Below, one piece after another: positions 1-11,295 of a DNA stretch of 64,000 nucleotides (its first letter is position 1; the number at the start of each line of letters is the position of its first letter). Under the pieces are notes generated by a model that was given only the letters and a program-made list of their open reading frames with translations, was not told where the DNA came from and made no database searches. The stretch is from Conus ventricosus (taxonomy: Eukaryota; Mollusca; Gastropoda; Neogastropoda; Conidae): assembly GCA_018398815.1 (NCBI GenBank), contig CM031614.1:53800867-53864866 (forward strand). Reading direction: 5' to 3'. A program made the translations under genes and the position numbers.

Positions 1-57
1 TGTGTGTGTGTGTGTGTGTGTGTGTGAGCGCGTTCGTGCGTGCGCGTGCGTGTCCAT

Positions 58-106
<49 letters not shown>

Positions 107-222
107 CGCGCGTGCGTGCGTGGCGCGTGCGTGTCCATGTGTATGTGTGTGTGTGTCTGTCCGTGTGTGTGTGTGGTGTGTGTGTGTGTGTGTGTGTGTG
201 TTGTGTGTGTGTATGCGCCTGC
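1..222. repeat. (TG)n/(CG TG) microsatellite
   Basis: Nearly pure TG dinucleotides with short GCGTGCGTG interruptions run from the left edge to the splice acceptor of the next exon. Open frames through it encode only Cys-Val runs and are not genes. Confidence 0.95.
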
Positions 223-224
223 AG

Positions 225-294
225 ATTCCAGTGGACGCTGCGTACTATTCTCCGCTGGCCCGGGCGAGTCCTCCAGTCTCAAGCGGCCTACATG
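225..294 (+). CDS. M13 metallopeptidase, exon fragment before the AYQKW exon (disrupted)
   Basis: A tgcag acceptor ends at 224 and a gtgagt donor starts at 295. The last codons can be read as SLK(x)AAYM. M13 peptidases have GGLKAAY immediately before the AYQ.W segment, which is exactly what the next exon begins with, so this is probably the exon that carries the end of the GENIADNGG helix. The frame is broken: a base seems to be missing between AAG and CGGCC, and the zinc-ligand GEN motif is not readable. The exon may be damaged by sequence error or decay. The HExxH exon would lie left of the window. Confidence 0.4.
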
Positions 295-337
295 GTGAGT
301 GTCTCTGAGGACCCTTTGCCTAGCTGATGCTTTCTTG

Positions 338-394
<57 letters not shown>

Positions 395-556
395 AGATAG
401 AAAGACAGACAGAGAGACAGAGACAGAGAGACAGACTGAGAGACAGAGACAAATGGGGAGACAGATAGAGACGAGAGAAAGGACGAACAAGAGAGAGACA
501 GAGAGACAGAGACAGACAGACACAGACAGAGAGAACCGGAGACAAGAGAGAAGACG

Positions 557-622
<66 letters not shown>

Positions 623-628
623 TGACTG
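338..628. repeat. (GA)n compound microsatellite
   Basis: GA repeats with GACA and GAAA interruptions form an all-purine tract of nearly 300 bp inside an M13 intron. No gene signal is present; open frames on both strands are Arg-Glu or Ser-Leu runs. Confidence 0.95.
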
Positions 629-629
629 T

Positions 630-685
630 GACAAGTTGACAGTCCATATTGCTCTTTGCAGTCGGCTGGGCTATAAAATACATGA
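630..685 (+). mobile_element. LINE 3' tail fragment
   Basis: The segment with GCTCTTTGCAGTCGGCTGGG followed by CTATAAAATA matches the 3' end of the LINE at 39.5-43.65 kb (GGCCTTTGCGGTCGGCTGGG followed by CTATAGCAT). Only about 50 bp of the tail remains, as expected for a severely 5'-truncated LINE copy or a SINE sharing the LINE tail. It sits in an M13 intron. Confidence 0.6.
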
Positions 686-700
686 GTAAATGAATGATTA

Positions 701-701
<1 letters not shown>

Positions 702-759
<58 letters not shown>
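702..759. repeat. (TG)n microsatellite abutting a splice acceptor
   Basis: About 28 TG units end directly in the TAG acceptor of the following M13 exon, so there is no ordinary polypyrimidine tract between repeat and exon. Confidence 0.95.
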
Positions 760-761
<2 letters not shown>

Positions 762-857
762 GCGTACCAGAAGTGGGTCGACACGACTGGAGGAGAGCCT
801 TCCATGCCTGGAGCCCAGTTCAGCAACAAACAGATGTTCTTCATCTCCTACGCTCAG
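762..857 (+). CDS. M13 metallopeptidase exon (AYQKW...MFFISYAQ)
   Basis: An uninterrupted 32-codon exon, phase 0 at both ends, between a TAG acceptor and a GTAAGA donor. It encodes AYQKWVDTTGGEPSMPG and then FSNKQMFFISYAQ. This is the M13 (neprilysin/ECE) C-terminal-domain signature: AYQ.W....G, (L/M)PG, then (Q)(L/M)FF(I/L).(Y/F)AQ. Family members are mostly type II membrane zinc endopeptidases that cleave small peptides outside the cell. The next exon continues with TYC, as the family requires (AQ.(W/Y)C). Which M13 subfamily it belongs to cannot be decided from this part. Confidence 0.85.
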
Positions 858-879
858 GTAAGATACACAGTGTGCGTGC

Positions 880-924
<45 letters not shown>

Positions 925-964
925 GTCAAGTCAAAATTATCTTTTTGAGGGTTGAAGAACAAGC

Positions 965-1022
<58 letters not shown>

Positions 1023-1070
1023 TGGCGCACGTGCGTGCGTGCGTGCAAGCGTGTGTGTGTACGCTTGCAC
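880..1070. repeat. (GT)n microsatellites in M13 intron
   Basis: Two GT tracts (about 880-921 and 968-1021) separated by 45 bp of unique sequence, then GTGC/GTGT repeats. Intronic, no coding signal. Confidence 0.9.
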
Positions 1071-1098
1071 TCTTATGCATGGTCGTTTTCTCTTCTAG

Positions 1099-1174
1099 AC
1101 ATACTGCCGCACCGTGATACCCAGCGGGAGCTGGTCCAAGTGATTGACCAACGAATACCCCCCGAGAAGATCAG
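1099..1174 (+). CDS. M13 metallopeptidase exon (TYCRT...QRELVQVIDQRIPPEKIR)
   Basis: The exon lies between a TTCTAG acceptor and a GTAGGC donor. It begins in phase 0 with TYCRTV and ends in a different frame with RELVQVIDQRIPPEKIR. The family pattern is (W/Y)C, then about 15 residues, then (H.)(S/P)P.(K/R)(F/I)R. The exon is 76 nt long, but 3n+2 is needed to join the terminal exon, so one base is missing around 1115-1122; read straight through it stops at TGA. Both halves are clearly M13. Confidence 0.75.
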
Positions 1175-1264
1175 GTAGGCCTGCGGCTTTTTACATTCGA
1201 AAGGAACTTGCTTCTTCGCTGTCTTGTTCTCTCTGACACTGTGCACCGTGTGTGTGTGTGTGTG

Positions 1265-2510
1265 TGTTGCTTCCTTCTTTGTTGTCTCTCCTCTGGGACA
1301 CTGCACAGTGTGTGTGTTGCTTCCTTCTTTGTTGTCTCTTCTCTGGGACACTGCGCAGTGTGTGTGTTGCTTCCTTCTTTGTTGTCTCTCCTCTGGGACA
1401 CTGCGCAGTGTGTGTGTTGTTTCCTTCTTTGTTGTCTCTTCTCTGGGACACTGCGCAGTGTGTGTGTTGCTTCCTTCTTTGTTGTCTCTCCTCTGGGACA
1501 CTGCGCAGTGTGTGTGTTGCTTCCTTCTTTGTTGTCTCTCCTCTGGGACACTGCGCAGTGTGTGTGTTGCTTCCTTCTTTGTTGTCTCTCCTCTGGGACA
1601 CTGCGCAGTGTGTGTATTGTTTCCTTCTTTGTTGTCTCTCCTCTGGGACACTGCGCGGTGTGTGTGTTGCTTCCTTCTTTGTTGTCTCTCCTCTGGGACA
1701 CTGCGCAGTGTGTGTGTTGCTTCCTTCTTTGTTGTCTCTCCTCTGGGACACTGCGCAGTGTGTGTGTTGTTTCCTTCTTTGTTGTCTCTTCTCTGGGACA
1801 CTGCGCAGTGTGTGTGTTGCTTCCTTCTTTGTTGTCTCTCCTCTGGGACACTGCGCAGTGTGTGTGTTGTTTCCTTCTTTGTTGTCTCTCCTCTGGGACA
1901 CTGCGCATGTGTGTGTGTGTTGCTTCCTTCTTTGTTGTCTCTCCTCTGGGACACTGCGCAGTGTGTGTGTTGTTTCCTTCTTTGTTGTCTCTCCTCTGGG
2001 ACACTGCGCAGTGTGTGTGTTGCTTCCTTCTTTGTTGTCTCTTCTCTGGAACACTGCGCAGTATGTGTGTTGTTTCCTTCTTTGTTGTCTCTCCTCTGGG
2101 ACACTGCGCAGTATGGGTATAACTTCCTTCATTGTTGTCTCTTCTCTGGAACACTGCGCAGTGTTTGTGTTGCTTCCTTCTTTGTTGTCTCTCCTCTGGG
2201 ACACTGCGCAGTATGGGTATAACTTCCTTCATTGTTGTCTCTTCTCTGGAACACTGCGCAGTGTTTGTGTTGCTTCCTTCTTTGTTGTCTCTCCTCTGGG
2301 ACACTGCGCAGTATGGGTATAACTTCCTTCATTGTTGTCTCTTCTCTGGAACACTGCGCAGTGTTACCATCTTCTTTCTATCCGCTCTCTGGGACACTGT
2401 GCAATGGTGTCAACCCTTAACCTCCTTGTCTGCTGTCTGTGACACTGCGCAGTCTGGGTGTTACCCCCTTCTTTACTGTCTGATCTCTGGGACACTGCGC
2501 AGTGAGTCTG
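1265..2510. repeat. 50-bp minisatellite, about 24 units
   Basis: The unit TTGCTTCCTTCTTTGTTGTC, then a CTCCTCTGGGACACTGCGCAG core and a GTGTGTGTG tail, repeats every 50 bp with few changes from 1265 to about 2080. From about 2111 two unit types alternate as a 100-bp dimer (three rounds), then the array decays to about 2510. All six frames stay open because the unit lacks stops; 50 is not a multiple of 3, so the long ORFs are artefacts. Confidence 0.97.
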
Positions 2511-2585
2511 TGTCTGTGAGTGTGAGGGAAGGGGGGGGGGGGGGGGGGGGGGCTCTGACATGACGAGGACGTAACACGTGTGGTT

Positions 2586-2705
2586 GGTATCCGCGCACAA
2601 TGCAGACGAGGTTTTTGATCGGGATCGTCCGACTTCGTGTCCACTCGACAATTGTCGGAATAGCTCGTTTCCGTGGTCCGGCTGGAACTGACGTGGTAAC
2701 AAGAA
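2586..2705 (+). mobile_element. Fragment of a dispersed repeat shared with the 12.4-13.5 kb foldback element
   Basis: The sequence from CGCGCACAATGCAGACGA to AACTGACGTGGTA is a diverged copy of 13013-13120, with a short extra segment. It is preceded by a 22-bp G run (2530-2551). It is a partial copy with no coding capacity, in the last M13 intron. Confidence 0.7.
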
Positions 2706-3286
2706 CGTCCCAGCAATACGCATTCAGCAACACTACAGCTACCGCCGATATCCCTAAGGGGGTATAACTAGGCTACACTGAGGTCGTTTGATTTACCCCT
2801 TTGTTTATTTAAAAAAAAAACAAATAATAAATAAAAAGCGGAAAAAAAAAGAAAGAAAAAGAAAAGAAAAATGATTACAGAACTATGAAGGAAAAGAGAG
2901 TGAAACATTTTGATTCAACCCAAAGTACCTAAAAACACTGTATCGGCTTTGCAGCACCACTGAATGAATGGCTTGTGTCTGTTTAGTGGTCTTCAAACTA
3001 AATGCAACACTCTCCACTGTTTCAAGCTGTTTTGGTGACGGTGATATTGCATGAATTGGCACCTGTTCCAACGAAACTGACATTTATTTATTTATTTATT
3101 CACTCATCTATGTACTTTATCAATTTGTTGCTGGTGGGATGGGGGTGGTTAGGAGAGGAATGCGATAGAAAAGAGGGTGTTATATTTATTGCTAGAATGT
3201 GCCTGGATTTGTTATTAGTTTCTAAGTCTGGTACAATACCCGTGCTCGTGTGTGCGTATGTGAAACTCTGGTCAAGGTCCTCCCCT

Positions 3287-3320
<34 letters not shown>

Positions 3321-3419
3321 ACCCCCACCCCCACCACACACACACCACAGAGCTCCCCCTTTGTGCTTGCTGTTCTTACTCACTATCCGGTGCTCTGTTG
3401 GCAGTGATCTCCCCTCTAC

Positions 3420-3581
3420 AGTTGTGTGTGGCCACACGCCACAATTAGACTTTCGCACTAAAACACTATAATTATAATAAATTTTAGCCAGCCTTTAATG
3501 TTAAACTGATAATTGATCAAATGAACACTTCTTCACCAATTGTTTCCCATGGGTTTTTTCCCATTTCATTTTATTTGTTTC

Positions 3582-3616
<35 letters not shown>

Positions 3617-5170
3617 ATATATATATATTATTATATATATATATATTATATATTATATTGAATTATAAACAAAGCTTGCTCTTATGTCTTAGATTGAAGA
3701 AATAGGGGCAGATAAGCATTCATATCTGCAGTGGTAGATGATTCTGCCTAACTAACAGTGTGTGCTTGAGTGGGTGAATGGGGAAAAAATAAAATAAATG
3801 CTTCTCACAATGAAGCTTCAGCAAGCTTATAGTCTCCAAGGGGAGACACCTCCAATAGGGAGGGAAACTCACTAACATATAACTCCTGGTCATATACCGA
3901 TATTTCGAAACTTGGTGGTTTCTCCTCAGTGACCGCGGAAAGTGGTAATTTGACTGCTCTGCCTTTTCAGTTTTTCCCCATTCACCCACTCAAGCACATA
4001 CTGTTAGTTAGGCAGAATCATCTACCACTGCAGATATGAATGCTTATCTCCCCCTATTTCTTCAATCTAAGACATAAGAGCAAGCTTTGTTTATAATTCA
4101 ATATTTCTTGCAGTCATTGCAACACCAAGCTGCTCTGTAAGTTGCTGGAACGGTGCGCGGTACTTATCCTTGGAATTTATTAGTTTGTTGTATTTTAGTC
4201 CCTTGCGGATTTATTCCAAGAACTGACCCTCAGCACTTGTGTCTTAAGGGGATATCTTTTTATATTTTCTACTTTTCACAAGAAAATGTAGCTTGTTTTG
4301 CTCTTTCATGATTTTCTTTTGCTTCTTAGGTGGCTCCTTTGGTTGGTTTTTTGAAAACTCAACAAACATACTCCAGTATTGCACACCAGCCTTTTCTGGG
4401 ATTGCATTCTTCTTAAAACTGAAAAGGCAGAGGAGTCAAATTACCATTTTCCGCGGTCACTGAGGAGAAACCACCAAGTTTCGAAATATCGGTATATGAC
4501 CAGGAGTTATATGTTAGGCTAGTGAGTTTCCCTCCCAATTGGAGGGTGTCTCCCCCTTGGAGACTATAAGCTTGCTGAAGCTTCATTGTGAGAAGCATTT
4601 ATTTTATTTTTTCCCCATTCACCCACTTAAGCACATACTGTTTGTTAGGCAGAATCATCTACCACTGCAGATATGAATGCGTATCTCCCCCTATTTCATC
4701 AATCTAAGACATAAGAGCAAGCTTTGTTTATAATTCAACATTTCTTGCAGTCATTGCAACACCAAGCTGCTCTGTAAGTTGCTGGAACGGTGCGCGGTAC
4801 TTATCCTTGGAATTTATTAGTTTGTTGTAAATATATATATAATTTTTTTTTTTTTTGGGGGGGGGGGGGGGTCGCCAGTGAAATCACAGTCTTCTAATAC
4901 ATGACCTTCCCTTTATTTGACGGCACATTTCAGACCTTTGCACTCACTTGTGACCCAGTCTTTGCACCAGCTTGAAGCACCCAAATAGGTCCCATTCCTT
5001 TTATTTTAATCTGCTTGGAACCACCTGGCTTGCACCTTGATGGCCATATGAAAGAAAATGAGGAGAATCAACTTTCAGACACAATGAAAATTCTCAAAAC
5101 AATCTAATTGCACCAGCCTATGAATACTCGACTCTTTAAGCAAGGCCTTGGCGCATTAATTTTTGGTTTG
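3420..5170 (+). repeat. Dispersed repeat, interrupted; second copy at 58.2-58.5 kb
   Basis: Two flanks match one continuous segment at 58165-58470. Left flank: GGCCACACGCCACAATTA and onward to the CTTCACCAATTG region (3425-3550). Right flank: poly-T, AAATCACAGTCTTC, CACATTTCAGACCTTTGCAC, GTGACCCAGTCTT and GCATTAATTTTTGG (4850-5165). In this copy about 1.3 kb (3555-4845) is inserted between them. A poly-C run (3289-3320) lies just upstream. Confidence 0.65.
3557..4845. mobile_element. Nested inverted-repeat element insertion
   Basis: An (AT)n tract (3582-3657) is followed by a block read in both orientations. 3658-3790 returns inverted at 3973-4104. 3795-3970 returns inverted at 4413-4604. 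3974-4199 returns directly at 4605-4829, each copy ending in GGAATTTATTAGTTTGTTGTA. The paired arms form a long foldback. No transposase ORF is present. The family is not recognised; a rearranged MITE or a dimer of one element would give this structure. Confidence 0.75.
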
Positions 5171-5284
5171 CAGCCATCTGCGTTCCTATTGTATATGTGC
5201 ATGTGACTCAAATTTATGGTAGACCTCAAAACATACATGGATTATATAGTGTTTTAGTGCAAAATCCTGATTGTGGCACGTGGC

Positions 5285-5610
5285 CTCTTCTGTTGGCAGT
5301 GACCTCCCCTCGACAACTGTGTGTTTGATTGGCAGTGACGTCCCCTTGACGTCTGTTTTTGTCGGAAGTGATCTCCCCTCAACTATTGAAAAATTTGTTG
5401 TTAATGATTTCCCCTGGTGTCGGTGACCTCATCCACCCTCCATCCCCCCACCCTTCTCCCCCCCTCCCCGTTATTGATTGTTTGCAACGACCTCTCCTTG
5501 ACTATTGGATGTTTTGCTGGATGTAGTCTCCCCCCTCCTCTGACTTCTGTGGTTCAGTTGCGGTGATCTTCCCTTCACTTGTTGGCAATAATCTCCCTTT
5601 TGTTGTTTTT
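5285..5610. repeat. Degenerate tandem repeat (GGCAGTGATCTCCCCTC motif)
   Basis: The motif TTGGCAGTGA(C/T)CTCCCCT, followed by (C/T)GAC or CAACT, recurs at uneven 40-60 bp spacing with heavy divergence. One further unit lies at 3397-3425. No coding signal. Confidence 0.7.
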
Positions 5611-5851
5611 TTGTTTTGTTGGCCTTCACTTTCTTTGTAAAATAAAAAAAAAAAAGATATTAAGTGCTATTCACTCTACCATTTAGTGGTTCCGTCTTTT
5701 TTTTCTTTTTTTTTTTTTGTTTGCCTTTGCATAGTGCGAGTCTTCAGTTCCAATCCTCTTTCACCTGCTTTTCCATTTTATGACTAATGGTACAGCTAAT
5801 AAATGCTTTGTGCTTTTCATTCATACTTTTTTTTTCTTTTCTTGTCAACAG

Positions 5852-5951
5852 AGTTAACGCCGCTCTCGCTCACGTGCCAGAATTCCAGGAAGCATTCCAG
5901 TGTGCTGCCAATTCCAAGATGGTCGCGCCCAAACGCTGCAGTTTCTTTTAA
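5852..5951 (+). CDS. M13 metallopeptidase terminal exon and stop
   Basis: After a T-rich tract and CAACAG, the exon completes the split AG|A codon left by the exon ending at 1174. It encodes RVNAALAHVPEFQEAFQC and ends KMVAPKRCSFF plus TAA at 5949-5951. M13 proteins end R(V)xG.(L)xN..EF..AF.C..(N)S.M.P...C.(V/F)(W/F). The EF..AF.C spacing, the two Cys residues and the terminal aromatic all match. The usual final CxxW is CSFF here. The phase match across the 4.7 kb intron supports linkage to the upstream exons. Confidence 0.85.
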
Positions 5952-6368
5952 GCAGGTTGCACGCAAGTATCGATTTCACTGCCGTGCACATGCGTGTCAG
6001 TCTTTCACTTTAAGCCACGTGACAAGATTTTCATATATAATATATATTGGTTGTGATCTTGTTAATTTCTTATTCACTTTTGGGGTAAGAAAAAAAGAAA
6101 AGAAAAGAACTGCCTTTGAAATTGTATATTTAGCATACATGCCAGTGTTTGACTGGAGACTCATGATACCTTCATACTGGCAGTGATTTTATTAACATTT
6201 TCATTCATCTGTGGAAGAAAGAAAGAAAAAAAACCCTGTTGCTGTTGTATAAAGAAGTTCAGGGAAGTGAGTCGGTCAAACCATTGCGTCTACCATGAGG
6301 GTGATGTCTCATTTTGGTGGTTTCCCAGTGTGTTTAATGCTGGCATGAAAACGAACATTTTTCCACGA

Positions 6369-6374
6369 AATAAA
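6369..6374 (+). promoter_or_regulatory. Candidate poly(A) signal for the M13 gene
   Basis: This is the first AATAAA after the stop codon, about 420 nt downstream. Others occur later (for example near 7182 and 10797), so the choice is tentative. Confidence 0.3.
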
Positions 6375-9358
6375 CAGCTAAATGTAGTTGACAGGCGAGC
6401 TGTTGAAATAATATAGCAAGATACACTGATAGCCCAGTTTAGGGAAAGCACTAGCACTTTGCCACTAAAATAAGCTCCAGAATTCAGGCTCAAGCCATAG
6501 AATGTGATTTTTCTGCCGGAAGTTGCATATATGTTTTTGTCTAGATAGATACTTGTTAAAAAAGATGCTTTATATGCTGTGCATATAAAACAGGAGAAAA
6601 ACATTCCGACCTATAATAATCTCTGCTCATGGTTTATACATTCTCAGTTTTATACCAGAAATTATTCTGGTTCAGTTTCAAGCCATTTATTTTCAGTCTT
6701 TTTCTTCAGTTCTGCTCCAAAGAATGATTGTACACAGAGGTTATGGTGAACGAGAGAGTAAGATCTGATGGGCCACACCCTGTGTGATAAAGAACGCATG
6801 ACTGACAAACTGGATATATGCTTTTGGAACTATCTGTGGTCTGTTTCTGTCCAGAATTGAGCAAAATTGAGGGCACAAAGCTTCCTATTGTAAAGTGTTG
6901 GTCAGACATTTGACAAGACAGTATTTTTTATTTAACAAAACAATCTTCGTAAAACTGTATGTCAAATTGTGAGTTGCCCTTGGGAGCAGCCACTAATACC
7001 AGTAATCATCAGGAACTTTTTTCTTCAGAGCTGAAGGAACTTTGATTTCTGTGTGTTGAGGAACTTTTCTGTCCATTTAAAATTTTGTTGTTGTTTTTTT
7101 CCCCCTTGGGTTGTGGCAGCTTTCTCTTCTGTGTTGAAGCAACTTTTCCACCCTGTTTAATTTTATCTTTGCCTTCTCTGTGTTGAATAAAGTTTTTCCT
7201 CTCATTGAACCGTTTCCTCTGAATGAAGAAACTCTTTTCCTGCAGGTTGATGAAAACTTTCCTCCACTGGGTTGTTTTTTGCTTGGTTTGAAAAAAAGTT
7301 TTTTCCTCTGGGTAAAAAGAATCTTTTTGTTTCCTTGAGGTTGATGGAATCGTTTTTCCCTTCTTCGTTAAAGGATGTTTTCCCCTCTAGTTGGAAAGAA
7401 AATTTGATCTTGGTTTTAGTGTGCTTAGTGTACATGTATAATGTATAGGATTCACTTATATTCTCTTATCTCGTCACCATGCATAGCATGCATGTTTATT
7501 TTGCCCACTAGTGTTTATTATGATTTATTCTAACCCAAGAATGTGCATACATAGACGCTTTACTTTAGTTACGTTTGACCAAGTGTACATACTAGCAGAG
7601 CTGTTTCATTCTCTTTGGAATGATGTAGATCAAAATGCACTCTGCCAAAGTTTTGAACTGAGCATATTCCAAGAATAGCATCCCCGATCATTTCAACTGA
7701 ATTTGTTCATGAGCACAGCATATGTACAGCAAGAACTCGCTTACTTCATTTCTTTTTTCAACTCATGATGTCGAGTACATCATGTTGGTGTATATGGCAC
7801 TCCAGTTTTGTAAAATCATGGTGCCAATTTTTTTTTTAAATAGTTTTTGTGGGGTGTTTTCTTCAATTCGTCTAAGTTTAACCAGATCATCTATATCACA
7901 GTCTTTGGTCTGCCATTATATCCCATCAACAACAGGAAAAATGGAGCCATGATTCATGTGCCATGGGGAATGGACAAGTTTTGCAGGAAAGGGAAATATT
8001 GTTTATGGCCTGACGTTTGTCATTATTTCTTCTGTCCTTATTTCCTCTTGTTCATGTATGTTTGTTGATTTTTCCCATTACTTTTCCATTTACTTTCCTC
8101 GTTCACAGGATTTGATTTTTCATATCATAATGTTGGCTTGAAGAAACTTCACATTCCTGTCCACACTGAATTGAATGAATGAATGGGATAGAAAGCCAGT
8201 GCAGAACTGGTTCAGACCATGGGAAACCAACAAACTGAAACGCCTTTATTGCTCAACAGAAACTGGTGAGAATGGCAAACCTGTGAGCGCAGACCACCTT
8301 GCTGGAATTAAAACAGAAAGCATGCATAGTCCACCTGACTGGGATTAGCATGGAAAGCATATATACATGTAGTCCACCGACAAGGATTAGAAGAGGAAAG
8401 CTTATTGTGGTCTAACAGGAATTTCACCTGTATAGCCCACTTGAGAGGGATGAAAATGGAAGACTGATATAGTCCACCTGACAAGACTCAATTATTTTAG
8501 AATGGAAGACCTGTGTAGTCAGTCTGACAGGGATTTAACGTTTGGTGCAAGTTGTCCACTTGACAGAGATTGAAATGCAAACACTGTGTAGTGCAAATGA
8601 TATCAGATAAAACTGAGAACCCCATAAAACCTGGATGATACAGAATGAAATTATATTAACAAAACAAAAAAACCCAAAACAAACAAAAAAAGACCTGAAA
8701 CATATAGGGTCAACAAATATGGATTTTAAGAAAAGTTTGCTGAATTAATATGGGGCAAAATGGAAACTTGCTTACTGAGTTGGATTGATTAAAATAGAAA
8801 GCTCATGAAACGAGTTGATACAGATTGAACATACGATTGCACATCGCAGCTGCTGTGGGTTACTGTGAATGTTGGTTATATTCTATTGCCCAGTTGGCAT
8901 GCTAGTGTGGTTTGCCAAGGTATGAGGGTGGTAACTTGGAAACGACTCTTCATCCAATCTTCTGGTTTCACTGGGGGGTTGGGGCGGCGAGAGCTGACTC
9001 GGCCAGTAGAGGCTTGAATCTCAACTCTGCTAAGAAATCCACGCCGTGTGTACTTTGGCTCTACTCACAAAAGCAGTTGGTGATGACACCTGTACATAGT
9101 ATACCATGTTAGCTGATGATCTGCAGATTATGTCACTTTGTACATATAATGTATAATTATGCGAGTGTGAGTGAAGGATTGGGAGCAGGTGTTTCTTCCG
9201 CATGGTTGTAACTGATCAGGAAATATGCAGAATAGGCCAAAACGCAGGAAGGACAGGTCACTCTTAACACTACACACACACACACACAACACGCACACAT
9301 AACACGATCAGTATTATTGCCCATCACGTAGATTTCTTCTTTTCTTTAATCAATCCTT

Positions 9359-9404
<46 letters not shown>

Positions 9405-11295
9405 GCATACACACACACGCACACATACACACATACATATATTTGCCCATCACGTAGATTTCTTCTTTTCTTTAATCAATCCTTTATTTCCAGCGCGCGC
9501 ACGCACACACACACAACACACACATTTGTTACAGATATCATAGGGTCTTGGACAAGGATGTTGACTGTTACTTCGATGTAGTTCATGTCTTTGTCTCCAG
9601 AGACCCCTAGTAATCGTCCATATCCATCCTGAGACGTTACTGTGTAACCAGTTTTGTACTACACATGCAGCAACATGCACACACACAGCACTGTTCTTTT
9701 TACTGATAAGAAGCCTGCATTCCTTCACCAACTGTGCTTAACCAATCATGCCTGAGACAGGAGGAGGAAGGAGAGGGGAGTGAAAGTGGTATTGGGGGAA
9801 GGGGGGTGGAGGGGGACGAGGTAGCAATCCTTTTCTGCACAGAAAGCAGTCTTATGCACAAAACATACTACAATTCTAGCAGTCTTCAGTAGTGAATCTT
9901 TACGATCTGACTGAGAAAAAGTGAGACAAAAATTTTATCAATGCACATTAGTGTCAAAAGTTACAATGATCCCATGATATCCAAGTATAATTATGATCAT
10001 TAACTAAGGGAAAAGGGGGTAAAGTGTAATAATGCCCAGAGTCAAATAAGAGAAGAAAACTGTCACTTTCAAATTATGTAGAGCAATCATAAATTCTGCT
10101 TAAAATATTAGAGTTGTACAACAATCCATTCTACGAAACTCTTGTATAGCCACAAATTCTCCATGCTTTTGAACAGTCATGAATTCTGCTTCACTATCAT
10201 CCCACTATAAATTCAGAATAAAGTTTGGTTTTTTCCCCTTGGGAAGGAAACTGTTCTTGTGAAATGAAATGACAGAATTTCCACAGCTTCTAGCTTTTAC
10301 ATGAAACCAACATGGGTGTTCTTTTCCGAGGGAAGCATGTCGCTTCCTCAAAAGGCTGTTGTTGATGGTTCAACGTCTGTTTTCCATAAATGCAGTAGAG
10401 CTAAGAAAAGTTCATAGAAAAGTTGACATCGCTGGTTGCATACATGACTTGTGAGACCAGCAACACTACAAGCTTTCATTTTTTTGTTTTCCAATATTGC
10501 TCAATAAACCCAAGTTTAAAAGGTATGTATTTAAACAAAAGTCAGGTTAATGGGAGTCTTATTGGACAGAAGGTGTTTTGCATTGATACCATTATCATTA
10601 TGTACTTCTTGACATCGTCTTGTCACCGGTTTTTAGTTTTGTTTTGTTGTGTGTGTGTCTTAGTTGCATACCTATACACCAGGATAAATGTACACTCGAT
10701 TCCATGCTGCTTTGGATCAATCTTGACCCCATAGATTGTGCTTGTTTCCGAATTTTCTTCCATGATTTGATTATAAGACATGTGTTAACCGGTTTATAAT
10801 AAAGATCTATTTTGTATATTGAACTGTTCTGTAGTTTTCTTCTTATTCTATCTCGACTATCCGAGTGTGTCGTTATGTGTGAGATTTGCGTGAGTGGGAA
10901 GGTGAATTATGTATCCACCAGACACACCCATGTGTGCACATGTAAGTATGGGAATCTATGTGTTAACACATGCACATATATATGCAAGTTAGCTGAGACA
11001 AGCAGGCATGTAAAAGTATACTGAAAAAAACAAGTTGTATATATCAGAAAACGGGATCGATGCACCCAACAGCCTTTCTCTGTACACAGATCAACAGTCA
11101 GGAGACGGGACAAACCCTATCTCTACTTTCCATAGTTCCGCTGCACATCTTAGTTAAAGGCCTTAAACACTACCTGTTGATCCGATTGGCTCTGTCCGAC
11201 TCCTGTTCATGACAAGGCTGTGTCAGTTTTCAAGATTTCACTGCTGATACTAGTGATAGTAGTAATAAGCTGTCACGTTTAACGCACACACACAC
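6375..11295. other. No recognised gene; includes three degenerate tandem arrays
   Basis: No open frame here shows family resemblance or convincing splice structure. 7010-7400 carries a degraded array around (G)TTGAAGAAACTTTTTCCTCT. 8270-8600 carries a degraded array of about 50 bp around GTAGTCCACCTGACAGGGATT followed by AAAATGGAAAG. 9318-9362 and 9445-9489 are near-identical copies of GCCCATCACGTAGATTTCTT and following bases, separated by (AC)n. The stretch is AT-rich and is probably intergenic DNA between the convergent M13 and BDP1 genes. Confidence 0.6.

Noticed and set aside
288..1070. 260-codon minus frame of His-Thr and Ser-Leu
   Set aside because: Microsatellite translation antisense to the M13 exons.
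1073..2322. Open frames of 300-377 codons on both strands
   Set aside because: They are readings of the 50-bp minisatellite, open in all frames because the unit has no stops; no gene signal.
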